Source of the DNA: Conus ventricosus
Lineage: Eukaryota > Mollusca > Gastropoda > Neogastropoda > Conidae
Assembly: GCA_018398815.1 (NCBI GenBank)
Contig: CM031614.1
Span: forward strand, 57,065,064-57,129,063
Length of the DNA stretch: 64,000 nt
Reading direction: 5' to 3'
The translations under genes and the position numbers were made by a program. Below are positions 1 to 11,227 of this stretch, piece by piece. Below the pieces are notes generated by a model. That model was given only the letters and a program-made list of their open reading frames with translations, was not told the DNA's origin and searched no databases. Every line of letters starts with the position of its first letter. Position 1 is the stretch's first letter.

Positions 1-663
1 GCCATGTGGCATTTTCCTGCCCTGACTGGCTCCTATCCAGAGTTGAGTTTTCTGTGCATTCAGGTGGGAAGACTGGGACCACACAGTCAAGTTTCATCCA
101 CTAAATGGATGCATCTCTGAGAATGTTGCTCAGATTTCCTCTGACCAACACTGTAAGTGTCTGTATCTGTCAGGCCTGGCTGACGCCTGGATGTATTATG
201 AAAGTAAGCGTAGTGTACAGCCCTGTCAGTTCAGTTTCAGACCAAAATGGAAATCCATATCATCATCTTGATCATCCTCACTCTCATCGATCAGCATTGG
301 AAAAAGGATCTCAAATTCTGTGGCCCTTCATGCCCTGCTCTCGTGGTGACCTCAATTTCGATGTCCTGTTCATGTCTATGGCCTTAGCTTGATTCCATTG
401 GGGTCACCAGTGTTGACGAATTCATGGGGACTGTCGATGGACAGAGGGAGAGCTCAGTCATGCCAGCACTGCAACTAAGCTGTTGTAGTAGGTTATGTCC
501 TGTGCATGTTGGATCAGAACGTTGGCTACTGAACACCAGGGCTGGGGCTGTGGATGAAGGTGGGGGGGGGGGGGGGGGGGGGGGGTAGGGGGGTTGGATG
601 AGCAGGGTATGATGCCACTGAGGTGGCACAGAAGATGAGACAGCGAGAAAAACAACAACAAAT

Positions 664-720
<57 letters not shown>
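1..720. repeat. Dispersed repeat family, copy 1
   Basis: This stretch shares long ordered blocks with 21230-21700: a gggaccacaca block, gttgctcagatttcct, a catcatcctcatc block, aaaatctcaaactc, cttcatgccctgctc, tggtgacctca and catggggac. Spacing and orientation are the same. Blocks near the end also resemble 12412-12560. No protein is recognisable. The 21 kb copy starts with a tRNA-like B box, so a composite SINE-type element is possible. The boundaries are approximate. Confidence 0.55.

Positions 721-731
<11 letters not shown>
664..731. repeat. (CA)n microsatellite
   Basis: A nearly pure dinucleotide run of about 34 units. It lies near a G tract at 562-585 and another at 810-828. Open frames here are low-complexity artefacts. 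Confidence 0.97.
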
Positions 732-1041
732 TCACAGCAGCTTAACTAACAGCAGGGAAGCACTGAGTGGAGGGTTGACTATGGACCAGCAAACTATTGA
801 CCGCTGGGAGGGGGGGGGGGGGGGGGGCGAGGATGGTGGAGGATGGTGGGAGAGATGGGGAAGGGAGGGGAGGTGGTGGTGGTAGGGAGTGGGGAGAGGG
901 TGTCAGTCAGTTTTGCCTTTAAGATCAGTTAAGGCTGCTCTTAATCATCAGAGTTTGAAGAGTGGGTTTTGTGGGGGGTGGGGGGGGGGGGGGACAAGGG
1001 GGTTCTGAAACCTTATACTCTCTCTGTCTCTCTCCTATGCA

Positions 1042-1048
1042 CAGATAC

Positions 1049-1123
<75 letters not shown>

Positions 1124-1182
1124 CACACACACCACACACACACACACACACTCGCTCACTCGCTCGCACGCACGCACGCACA
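1042..1182. repeat. (CA)n microsatellite with CGCT/CGCA variants
   Basis: A long (CA)n run is followed by imperfect ctcgctcact and gcacgcacgc units, a compound microsatellite. Confidence 0.95.
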
Positions 1183-1519
1183 CAATCATCCCTGATGCCC
1201 ACAGAGCTAAAATCAGTCGTGGTGCAGGTGGACAGTTCAAACACATCCCAGGATTGATCCATTCATCATCATGTCATAGGTGCTAACAGCTCAGCTGATG
1301 ACGAAGAGGGTCCCACAGCAGTGCGCAGGATTTCTCCTCCACATCCCTTGCAAGTTATGGTGGGGACACAACATGTACTGACACCTGGTGACTGTGCACA
1401 GCAGACATAGATCCCTAGCGATTTTTTTTTTTTAAATAATTTTCTTTAGTAAACAAACAAGCTTTTCTTCTCTTCCCTGAAAATAAATCAATGGTAAAAC
1501 GATGGTTGATCTTCTGAGT

Positions 1520-1660
1520 TACTACGTTCTCACCAGAATTTGACAAAGAGAGAAGTGTGTGTTCGTTCTTCAGTTTGGATGTCCTGAGTGTTCTTTGTCT
1601 TGCCTGAAGAAGACCTAAGAGGTCATAACACGTCATATTTTGTCTTATGATTCATGTGCC
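1520..1660. repeat. Dispersed repeat with gcctgaagaagacctaagag motif, copy 1
   Basis: The segment gtcctgagtgttctttgtct followed by tgcctgaagaagacctaaga matches 15434-15480 in order. The motif CTGAAGA...GGTC..AAC resembles the hammerhead-ribozyme-like ends of Penelope-like elements (established family knowledge; assignment here is inference). No reverse transcriptase is present. Confidence 0.45.
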
Positions 1661-1889
1661 CACATTGTTCGGTGGATCTGTTATAAATACTTAAAAAAAT
1701 TATATTCTCCCTGCTCGAACAGGCTAACGGCCAACACGAAAGTGTTGTTGTTGTTTTTGTAAAAAAGAATTGCAGTTAATTGTTTTTGTTTATGGCAAAC
1801 ATGAACAAAACCATTGCCATGCAAATGTTACTTAAGTCTGTCTTTCAAATGTCGTGGAAACCTCGGAACAACATAACAGCCGCAACACA

Positions 1890-2180
1890 GGTCCTGTAAG
1901 CATTTCATTAAATCCGAGGACACCCCTTTATACGGTTATATTCCACCTGATGTGATCTTTGAATTTCTGAAGGAGATCAGCATTTTTCATCTAAGATTTC
2001 ACGGAATAAGGATTTTCTAACAAAATTTCTGGTGCGTTTTTTTAGGTGTATTTTGAAGGGCTGTGTGAATGAGTTTTTGTTTTGTTTTTCTTTTTGTTTT
2101 TAATGACTTGTGAGTTGACTTCAACGCGGTGACAGTCCCAGTATGGTCCTTTGCAGTTGGCTGGGCTACAAGCAACATGA

Positions 2181-2235
<55 letters not shown>
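1890..2235 (+). mobile_element. 3'-truncated copy of the 5255-11216 LINE family
   Basis: It aligns with the last ~290 bases of the full-length element: cctgatgtgatctttgaatt, atttttcatctaagatt, aaaatttctggt, gtgagttgacttcaacgcgg, ggctgggctacaagcaacat. Its tail is (CT)n rather than (TATCT)n. The 5' edge is approximate. Confidence 0.8.
2183..2234. repeat. (CT)n microsatellite
   Basis: A (CT)n run directly follows the LINE 3' end, so it is probably an expanded variant of the element's simple-repeat tail. Confidence 0.9.
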
Positions 2236-2236
<1 letters not shown>

Positions 2237-2239
2237 CGT

Positions 2240-3409
2240 ATTCTAAGACATGGATCCCTGTTTGCCTGTGAACGAAACATCATGGAGTCAGTCCAGCCAG
2301 TCACTTGATTCTGTCAACATTGTGTTGGAAGCTTCAGTCGTCTGTCCACTCAGGTGTGGAGTGGGATTGAGCAGTGACAAACCCAGTGTTGTCCAAAGGG
2401 GGTGGTGGATTACAGGGAGGGAGTGGGGTGAGAGGGGAGTCATGCTGGTGGGTGTGAATGCATGTGGATTGGATTGTGGAGATCAAGGACCTGACAACTT
2501 CTCATGAGCTATAGTGACACTGTATGTGGTTAAGGTCCACCCTGTGCTAATGACAACTTGTCAGATGCTACTCTGTTATCTCTGTGTCAAAAAAAAAAGA
2601 AAAGAGGATTGCTTGTATCTGGGTGTGTGTGTGTGTGTTCAGACCTTTGCCAGCTCTCCCTTCATTCCCCTCTTCACCCCCACAACCACCCTCACCACCC
2701 CCAGCATTTCAAAATCATAAAGTCACAGTGACTAGTCTACCTTTTAAAATTTTTCCACATGATATTTCCACTTTTAGGGAATAAAGTTTTTGTTAATACA
2801 AAATACTGCCATGGTTCGTGAATTTTCTCTTGATTTTTAGAGAAAGCCCTTAAAAGTGGTAGCAGACATGGTCTTTGTGTTCTGTGTAATGTGTTTCAAT
2901 AAACTTCCGATCATCAGACCTTGCTCTTACAGATATTGATGTTGTCTACTACGTAGCGCAGCATTCCTGTCAGTGATGAGAAAAGTGCTTGTTGACTTTC
3001 TTCGAATGTTGATATCATGATGACACACAGGCATTGAATTTTCTATGTCATTCAGCTTAAGTGCATGATTGACATGTATACAAAGTGTGTGTTATCAAGA
3101 GCTCGGACCGATGCAGTCTTGATATTTCCACATTTTTCTGCCATCTTGTTGTCGTGGATGGGTGCAAACTGATCGTTCTTCTTCTCCACATTCTTTCTGT
3201 CCGCAGAGTGTCCACAATCATCAAGTTGATTATTGTGACACTTTAGTGTGTATGACCGCTTTGTACCCGCCATTAAGGCAGCTATACTCCAACTTCGGGG
3301 ATGGTGCATGCTATGTGTAACGTGTCATCCATACCAACGGCCAAACTGGCCTTCTCTTCAGAAAGTTGGTGACGGGATTTTATGTGTGTGCAAGATGTTA
3401 TGCGTGCGT
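2240..3409. other. No recognised gene
   Basis: I see only short frames without conserved character, a short (GT)n at 2622-2638 and AT-rich stretches. No exon or mobile-element signature was identified. Confidence 0.4.
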
Positions 3410-3590
3410 TCACACATGGAACCTCGATTTATAGTCTCATTCGAAGGACTGTATAGGAAATGGGAGTCAGAACTAATGTTAGCTCCGAGGGAAAAATCCC
3501 CCTGTACCGAAACGGCCCGGCAGAGATTCGAACCTGCAACCCCAAGATTACGAGTCCGGGCGCTCGACCAGCTGAGCTATTCCGGCTCTC
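3410..3590 (-). mobile_element. tRNA-derived SINE (Thr-CGT-like head), - strand
   Basis: On the reverse strand a tRNA-like head starts at about 3587. It has an A box (tagctcagctggtcgagc), an anticodon loop ctcgtaa reading CGT, and a B box (ggttcgaatct), ending near 3512. The anticodon and T stems are mismatched, so a functional tRNA is unlikely. A tRNA-unrelated body continues to about 3410. The internal pol III promoter boxes make a SINE the best reading. Confidence 0.75.
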
Positions 3591-3854
3591 ACATGGTTGG
3601 CTGTAGGGCCAGAGTCCTTGACGCAATTTTGGATTTCCACCCTGCTCCTCTCTCCCATTCCCCTGTGTCTTGATTCCTTCCCCCTCCTGTCCTGCACAAA
3701 CTAGCCTGCATGTGCTAAGAGGTGACCCAGGTTTTAGTGTACTGTTTGCTCTCCTGTCCAAGGTGAAGCCATCTGTCTGTTCAGAGCCTGTCACATGACG
3801 GTGAAGCTGGGTGATGTTTTGTGTTGATCCTGATGGGATAGAGTGTGAGCAGGA

Positions 3855-3995
3855 GGGTGAGGGATGAAACGCTTGATGTAGTGTTTGAAGGAGGGTGAGG
3901 GATGAAACGCTTGATGTAGTGTTTGAAGGAGGGGGAGGGATGAAACGCTTGATGTAGTGTTTGAAGGAGGGGGAGGGATGAAACGCTTGATGTAG
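3855..3995. repeat. ~43-bp tandem repeat, about 3-4 copies
   Basis: Consecutive copies of gagggatgaaacgcttgatg plus tagtgtttgaaggaggg(t/g). The reverse-strand frames here merely read through the repeat. Confidence 0.9.
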
Positions 3996-4187
3996 TGTTT
4001 GCCCGTGCATGCATGTGCATGTGCATGACTCTGTGTGCACATGCACACATGCATGCACGCAAGCATGCACGCACACACTCATGCATACATGCATGCGCAC
4101 ACACTCATGCACACACTCACACATGCACACACACACATGTACATACATGTACACACACACATACGCACACACACACGCCCATGATCT

Positions 4188-4336
4188 TCACTATCAAAGT
4201 GTCAGATGAGCTGTATAGTTTGACAATGTGTGGCAACATGCAGCCAGATCTATTATGTAATCTTCACTATCAAAGTGTCAGATGAGCTGTATAGTTTGAC
4301 AATGTGTGGCAACATGCAGCCAGATCTATTATGTAT
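4188..4336. repeat. ~75-bp tandem duplication
   Basis: Two near-identical consecutive copies of atcttcactatcaaagtgtc ... agccagatctattatgta. Confidence 0.93.
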
Positions 4337-4357
4337 GTGCCCTGTCCCAGCCCTCTG

Positions 4358-4364
4358 CACACAC

Positions 4365-4425
<61 letters not shown>

Positions 4426-4438
4426 TGCACACAAACGC

Positions 4439-4481
<43 letters not shown>

Positions 4482-4519
4482 CACAACACAACACAACACA
4501 ACACAACACAACACAACAC

Positions 4520-4553
<34 letters not shown>
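4358..4553. repeat. Compound (CA)n-(AACAC)n-(CA)n microsatellite
   Basis: (CA)n, then about nine AACAC pentamers at 4480-4522, then (CA)n again. Confidence 0.95.
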
Positions 4554-4557
<4 letters not shown>

Positions 4558-4559
4558 TG

Positions 4560-5243
4560 ATCTACCATATTCCAGTCCTCTGCACACAATGGAGGCAGTG
4601 TAATCAGGTCAGGCCAGGACATGACTGTACTAGTGTAAAGTAATCTGACTTGGGTGACCCCTCTGCCCCCATTATCAGCAATCAAGCTGGGTCCTCACTT
4701 GGAAATTGAAGCTGACATGTCTCACCTGCTGGTTTTTATCTGAGAGAGCTCAGCTGGGTTGATAATATCAAGTGTGAGTGTTTTGTCACTATCTTCTGTG
4801 TTGGAGGAATACCACAGACTTTTTTCATTCAAGAAGTGGTCTGCTGTATAAAAAAAAAAGCAAAGCAAAACAGAATAAAGTAGAATAAAAAAACAAATAT
4901 ACTGGCATTTTTGTTTGTCGCTCTAGACTCTAATGACTTGTGTGTGTTTGTGTGTTCATGCTTGAGTGCAAGTGTGTGTGTGTGTGTGTGTGCGTGTGTG
5001 TTTGTGTGTGTGTGCATGTGTGTGTGCGTGCACATCTTCTTATCAGTATTTTCACGACAGGGTGATATAGACACACATGTTCACACTATAAAGTGACAGA
5101 TTACAAGTTTTCTACCACAGACAACTCATGAGGTGAGCTACAGATGTTCCTCAATGTGGAGAATTTATGCAGGACAAGTCAGACATCACCCTGTCTTGAA
5201 TTTAACCTGTTCCTTTTTATTTTCATAACATTGTATGCATGGG
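4560..5243. other. No recognised gene
   Basis: Unique sequence with an A-rich stretch near 4850-4895 and a (GT)n-rich stretch at 4970-5030. Nothing coding is recognised. Confidence 0.4.
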
Positions 5244-5254
5244 GTCCATCAGGT
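5244..5254 (+). repeat. Left target-site duplication of LINE (GTCCATCAGGT)
   Basis: The 11-base GTCCATCAGGT is repeated at 11217-11227, immediately after the element's 3' tail. It fixes the first base of the LINE at 5255. Confidence 0.85.
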
Positions 5255-5312
5255 CCCTCCGGGGGGTTACGACCTTGTCGTGGTCGGAGGGTTTGCGTGG
5301 TCCAGTGATCCC
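5255..5312 (+). ncRNA. Candidate HDV-like self-cleaving ribozyme at LINE 5' end
   Basis: Base-pairing visible in the sequence: P1 CCCTCC (5255-5260) with GGAGGG (5286-5291); P3 GACC (5271-5274) with GGTC (5282-5285), closing a 7-base loop; P2 GGGGTT (5263-5268) with GATCCC (5307-5312). The nesting follows the HDV double pseudoknot, with P3 immediately preceding the P1 3' strand. The fold begins at the first base of the element, where such ribozymes cleave in other LINEs. P4 (5292-5306) is not clear. Confidence 0.5.
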
Positions 5313-6001
5313 TTAGGCTTTGCTGGCGGGGGCATCAATACTTGGAGATAGGCTGTTTTTTTTCACACTGCTTCTAGGCCTGAGAGGTGCAGATGCTGTT
5401 TGGCCTAAGCGTAACGTGGTAAGGAGTTGATGCCCTGGTAGGGCTTCCCATGTCAGATAGGCTAAGGGTGAGGATCCTGACTAAGAGTAACCCGCCTTTC
5501 TCCTTTTCTTGTTTTCTGCCTCCCTTATTTGGCCCTTTTCTATCTTCGTCTCCCCTTCAAGTCTTCTTTTCCACACTCCTTTTCTCTCTGTGGTCTCCTT
5601 AAGATCCGCCGTGTTTGCCGTGCGGTGCGACCTGTGTCGGAGGGGAATGAGATCCTGGTGATTGAGAGGGCCAGCGCTCTCAACACATCACTTTGGCTCG
5701 GACCTCTCCTAGACAGGGAGTACACTTTGGCCCGGGTGTACTAATCGGCTCCCCTTCTTGGGGTTGGGTCAAGACGGGCAGTTCCCCAGCTGGCCAAGTA
5801 AACCCCTGCAGTGCTCAGCTCTCTGTTCCCGGGAGTTGAGCATGATCAGGGGGGATAGGGTTGGTTGCTTCTGCTTGTCGTATGTCTCTCCGAAGCCTGG
5901 AAGGGGTCAAGACATTGGTTTCTTGGCCCTGGCCCCTTAGTTGGACTCCAAGGTGGGTGGGTAAGGGAGGGATGAAATATACTAAAATACACATGGCTTT
6001 T

Positions 6002-7305
6002 TCAAAACACATCCCCCCAAAAAAGAGGAAGGCAGCATCCCCTATTTCAGGGGATTTCGATTTCTGACAGCGATTCGGACATGGAGATACGACAGAAGAC
6101 AGGTTTCTGGGCTTCCTGGCTCGTTATGGAAGGAACGGAGCAAGAAAGACCCCTTTCAGCTTTGAGCCCATTTGCTATCCAAAAGGGCTTTCAAGGTATA
6201 GCAGGTGACCCTCGGTCCATCAAGAGGTTGAGGAATGGTTCATTTCTTATTCAATGCAAGTCACACAAACAATCTGAACAGCTGCTGAAAGCAACTAAAC
6301 TAGTGGACAGGGAGATCAGGGTAACTCCCCACAAACAGTTAAATTCATCTAAAGGCGTGATTCGCTGCCGGGATTTATCAGGAGTCTCAGAGGCAGAAAT
6401 CAAAACGGAGCTGGCATCCCAGGGTGTGACGGAGGTGCGCAGGGTGACTGTCAAGAAGGGTGCAGAAAGAGTGGCCACCAACACCCTCTTTCTGACATTC
6501 TGCAAACCCTGTGCTGCCTCCGGTCATCAAAGTCGGCTACCTGATTGTCCGGGTTCAGTTGTACGTTCCGTCCCCGTTGAGGTGCTTCCGATGCAGAAGT
6601 TTGGCCATGTCAGAGACCGTTGTTCTGGGCAGGAGGTGTGTGGTATTTGCTGCAAGGCAACCCATGATGGGCGTGTTAAAGATCCGGCACATTGTGCAAA
6701 CTGCGGTGGCGACCATCCCTCCTCTTCACGGAATTGTCCTCTGTGGATTCAGGAATCTGCAATACAAAGGGTTAAGACAGAAAAGAAGATCTCCTTTTTT
6801 GAAGCCCGCAAGCAGGTTGTGGGCAGTCAGTCGCCGACAGCTTCTTCGTACGCTTCGGCCGTAAAAGAAAGTTCCAACAGTTCCAACTCGGTCAGTCTGC
6901 TGTCAGACTGATAAGTTTACGTTTTCGAAGACATTGCAAGGAAAAACTGTCAGCTCTGGTGGAAGAAGCAGGTCCACCACCTCTCAACCCAAAGTGAGTG
7001 CCCCTGGTGGAGGCCAAAAATCCGCCACCCCTCAGACTGCCCAGCAGTCTACAACATCTGCTGCTGGGCAGATTAAAAAAACCAGCACCCGACCTCGAAC
7101 TCCTCTGTCCAGTGCCCGTGCGGGCAAGGGAGTTCAACCCAGTGTGGAGATGGTGGAGATAAGGAAGAAACCTCCACCGTTCCCAAACCCAGACCTACTT
7201 CACCTGTTGGCAAGTCTGCCAGCAGGTCTGCAGATAGTCCAGTGAAATTAAGCAACAAATTTACAGCTTTAGCAGCAGATGTTGAGGAGGAGATGACCTG
7301 ATCTC
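6002..7305 (+). pseudogene. LINE ORF1 (gag-like, zinc knuckles), frameshifted
   Basis: The main open stretch is 6081-6911. It includes RPLSALSPFAIQKGFQGIAG, the conserved N-terminal block of this ORF1 type, then CGICC and CANCGGDHPSSSRNCP knuckles (CX2CX4HX4C style). The first knuckle is split by a frameshift near 6590 and the C-terminal Ser/Thr-rich tail continues in another frame (6934-7245). It presumably binds element RNA. It may start upstream of 6081, in the frame containing the basic PPKKRK stretch. Confidence 0.75.
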
Positions 7306-7328
7306 TCTCCTTTTCGCCCTCTGCATCA

Positions 7329-10300
7329 TGGATAATACAATATTCCATTGGAATATCGTGGTCTAAATTCAACTTCGAGGAGCTGCAGCTTCTGTGTCAG
7401 TCTCTAAAACCTTCCGTTGTGGCTCTTCAAGAAACTCAAATTCAAAGCCAGAAGACCTTTACTCTTTCTGGCTTTAATATTCTTTCGAAACCTGCACAAC
7501 CATCCACGTTGGGACTGTCGGGCGGTGTAGCCCTTCTCCTACACAAAACTTTGTTGTATAGTCCTGTCACTCTGTCTACCTCCCTTCAGGCTGTAGCTGC
7601 GAGAGTCACTCTCACAAGACTGTGACAATCTGTTCCCTTTATCTCTCACCTTCTGTCCCGGTTTGTCGTCAGGACCTTGTTAGTCTGATAGAAGAACTCC
7701 TCGACCTTTTTTGCTGTTGGGTGACTTTAACGGTCACAATCCTCTTTGGGGTAGTGCCGGTACGTCACCCAGAGGTCTGCTAATTGAGGATGTCCTTTCA
7801 GACTTGGATTTGTGTTGTCTGAATGACGGATCTGCAACTTATCTCCACTCTTCCTCAGGTTCACTTTCGTGTTTAGATTTGTCGGTTTGTGACCCCTCGC
7901 TGGTCCTGGACTATGAGTGGTCTGTCCATGACGATCTGCACGGAAGTGACCATTTCCCTGTCCTTCTACAACCTGTAATAATGAACACGTCTCTGTCTCT
8001 CAACATTTAAATTATAAGAAAGCAAACTGGGATCTATTTGCAGCCACTGTTTCTAAAGGGGTTCCAGGACACTGATTTTTTTCAGAGTCCTGACCCAGCT
8101 GAATCACTGACTAACACTATGATTAAGTGTGCTAAGGCCTGTATTCCAGTGTCTTCCGATAAACTTCAAATGCCAAAAACACCCTGGTTCGATTCAGAAT
8201 GCCAACAAATTTCCAAAGTTAGAAAACGGGCTCAGCATCAGGTATACCAACGACCTTCGGGTCCCAAACGCTCGAGCCCATCAGAAACTCCGTGCTAAAT
8301 CAAGGACACACTTTTAAAATCAGTAAACGTCGGTCCTGGAGAAGCTTCTGCTCCAGGCTGACATCAAAAACTTCCAAGAAAAAAGTGTGGAACATCATTA
8401 AGAAAATCAAAGGGAAGAACACCTGTCCCACTGTGAACCATCTCAAGTTTTCGGATTCTTTAATAACAGAGAAGAAAGCAGTTGCTAATCTGCTTGCTTC
8501 AACCATTGAAAAGAATTCCTCCTCTTCTAATAAATCAGCCACTTTTGTCAAAAAACAGGCCCTAAAAGAAAAATCGCCCTGCAACTTTTCATCCGACAAC
8601 ATGGAAGACTACAATCTTCCTTTCACATTAAACGAGCTGAAATCTGCCTTACTCTCTTGCAGCGATTCCTCTCCAGGTATAGATGACATTCATTATCAAC
8701 TATTGAAACATCTTCCGCAAGAAGGTCTGAACATCCTGTTACAGGTATATACAACCACGTGTGGACTACAGGTTGCTTTCCACCCTCTTGGCGGAAAGCC
8801 CTCATTATTCCCATCCCCAAACCTGGAAAAGATCTTTCTAATCCATCTAACTACCGTCCCATAGCTTTGACCAGCTGTGTCTGTAAATTGATGGAAAAAA
8901 TGGTCAATGCTAGGCTCATGTGGAAACTCGAAACCGATGGCCTTTTGGCGAAAGAACAGTGTGGTTTCCGTAAACATCGTAGTACAGTTGACCATTTGAT
9001 TCGTCTGGAATCTACACTTAGGAACGCTTTTTTAAACAGACAGCATGCAGTGGCAATTTCTTCGACTTGGGAAGGCCTACGATACCACCTGGAAGTCGGG
9101 GATACTTCATGATCTCCACGATCTGGGTTTTCGAGGTCATCTTCCGCTTTTTATTCAAAATTTTTTGGCAGAACGAAAGTTTCAGGTCCGGGTTGGCACC
9201 ACTCTCTCTGATGTCCACGAGCAGGAGTTGGGTGTTCCACAGGGGAGCATACTGTCTCCTGCCCTCTTTAGTATTAAAATCAACAATATTGTGAAATCAG
9301 TTCAGCAGGGTTCAGACTGCTCATTGTTTGTGGATGATTTTGCTGTCTACGCAACTGGAAGCCTGTACCCGAGTGTCCAGCGCAGGCTCCAGCTTTGCGT
9401 AGATAAATCCATCGGTGGGCGGATGAAAACAGTTTCACCTTTTCTGCTACAAAAACCCAGTGTATTCACTTCCATAATTTCCGTCAGTTTTTTCCAGATC
9501 CGGAACTTCAAGTAGGGAAATCTCCCATTCCAGCTGTTAAAGAGGCCAAATTTCTGGGAGTCATTTTTGACCAAAAACTTAACTTTCTCAGCCATATTAA
9601 AAACCTCAAAACTGCTTGCCAAAAGGCACTGAATATTCTGCGGGTCGTAGCACACACCGACTGGGGCGCTGATAAGAAAAACTTTGTTGCACCTCTACAG
9701 AGCCTGGTCCGTTCCAAACTGGACTACGGTTGTGCTGTGTACGGCTCCGCAAGATCATCTTACCTCAAACTCTTGGACCCTATCCACCATCAAGGGCTTC
9801 GTTCTGTCTTGGAGCGTTCCGCACCACCCCTGTGTACAGCCTGTACGCAGAGGCAGGTGAACCTTCACTGTCCAACCGCAGGCTGAAACTGTCTTTGAAT
9901 TATTACATCCGACTGTTCTCAGAACCGCAGAATCCTGCCTATGACTGTGTTTTTGACCCTCCGTTCCAAAGTAAGTTTGAAACAAACCCGAAATGTATTC
10001 CGCCGTTTGGGCTTCGTATGCAGCCTCACGTGCGGAATGCAGGTATAGACCTGGGAGTAGTTTCCGATTTTTCCAAGTTTCCGGATCAACCTCCATGGAC
10101 CTTTTTCACACCAGAGATTCGTTTTGATCTCGCAGCTTTCCGTAAGGAGTCTACCAGCTCTCTGGCGTACAAGGCTTTGTATGCCGAGCTCTGTTCCAAA
10201 TTCCCATCCTATCAAAAAAGTTTTCACTGTCGGTTCCAAGTCTGAGGATGGAGTGGCCTGTGCAGCCTACTGCCCTGGGGCTCCTTCTCAGATATTGTTG

Positions 10301-11023
10301 GACATATACATTCAGATGCTTCTGTCTATTCTGCTGAACTTACTGCTTAGTACTGGCTTTGAAGATAATCTCCCATTCTTCGAGGAGGGACTTTCTGGTT
10401 CTGTCGGATTCGCTGTCAGCTTTGGAGGCCATAGCTGGCCGCAACCTTCAGCATCCAGAACTTTTACTTTTTTTTGAACTTTTTAGCAAGTTGAAGGCGG
10501 ACGGTTACAACATTACTCTTGCTTGGGTTCCTGGCCATGTTGGCATCGGCGGGAACGAAATGGTTGATCGTTTAGCCAAGAACGCCACAAGAGAGAGAAC
10601 TGTCCAACACTTATATCCCCTGCTCGGATGTGAAACCCAAAATTAACGATTATGTGAGAGACCTCTGGCAGGAGGATTGGAACAAACAGACGAATAACAA
10701 ACTCTTTCAGATCCGTCCAAACCTTAAAGACTTCCTCCCATCTACGTCGGGTGGTCGTTAAAGAGGAAACGGTTCTGTGCCGGCTGCACACCGGCCATTC
10801 GTATTTTACCCATTCTTACCTTTTAAAGAGTGAAGAAGCTCCGTGGTGCATTCCATGTCATGCACCACTCACAATGAAACATGTTCTTTTAGAGTGTTGG
10901 GACTTGCACGATGTGAGACACAAACATTTTACAGCGGAGTCCATGAAGATCCTGTTCAGGGATGTCCCGCCTGACGTGATCCTTGGGTTTTTGAGAGAAA
11001 TTAACATTTTTCATCTGATTTGA
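7329..11023 (+). pseudogene. LINE ORF2 (endonuclease-reverse transcriptase-RNase H), frameshifted
   Basis: Domain pieces in several frames: endonuclease 7329-8010 (VALQETQIQ, GDFNGHNPLWG, GSDHFPVLL); linker 8040-8640; reverse transcriptase 8640-9700 (KPGKDLSNPSNYRPIALTSC, EQCGFRKHRSTVDHL, FVDDFAVY at about 9325); thumb 9730-10245; RNase H 10359-10600 (LSDSLSALEAI, AWVPGHVGIGGNEMVDRLAK); C-terminal C-x2-C...H...C segment 10751-11023. In an active element it would nick target DNA and reverse-transcribe the element RNA. Multiple indels break it. Confidence 0.85.
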
Positions 11024-11204
11024 GATTTTACGGAAGAAGGATTTTTAACAAAGTTTCTGGTTCGTTTGTAGACGATGTCATTTAACGAGATGTGTGAAAG
11101 TTGTTTTTTTTTTGTTTTTTTTTAAATGACTGGTGAGTTGATTTTAACGTGGTGACAGCCTGATGTGGCCCTCTGCGGTCGGCTGGGCTATAAGCAACAT
11201 TATC

Positions 11205-11227
11205 TTATCTTATCTCGTCCATCAGGT
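11205..11227 (+). repeat. LINE 3' simple tail and right target-site duplication
   Basis: The 3' tail (ttatctta)n ends at about 11216 and is followed by GTCCATCAGGT at 11217-11227, the partner of 5244-5254. Confidence 0.85.

Larger units (their letters stand above)
5255..11216 (+). mobile_element. Full-length non-LTR retrotransposon (I/Nimb-like LINE with RNase H), inactive
   Basis: The element is bounded by 11-bp target duplications and ends in a (TATCT)n tail. In order it has a structured 5' leader, ORF1 with CCHC zinc knuckles, and ORF2 with an apurinic-type endonuclease (LLGDFNGHNPLWGS, GSDHFPVLL), reverse transcriptase (NYRPIALTSCVCKLMEKMVN, GVPQGSILSPALFSI, FVDDFAVY), RNase H (WVPGHVGIGGNEMVDRLAKN) and a terminal Cys/His segment. 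The RNase H and gag-like ORF1 point to the I superclade (Nimb/I). Several frameshifts make it non-autonomous now. It lies in the sense orientation relative to AP2A, upstream of the first exon found. Confidence 0.9.

Noticed and set aside
384..735. Open frames of 69-115 codons reading poly-Cys/Val or poly-His/Thr
   Set aside because: They are direct read-through of (CA)n/(GT)n microsatellites with no conserved residues. The same applies to frames near 1013-1286, 4253-4685, 25340-25709 and 39082-39417.
3512..3587. Functional tRNA-Thr(CGT) gene on the - strand
   Set aside because: A and B boxes and a CGT anticodon are visible, but the anticodon and T stems are mismatched and a SINE body is attached, so a tRNA-derived SINE is more likely.
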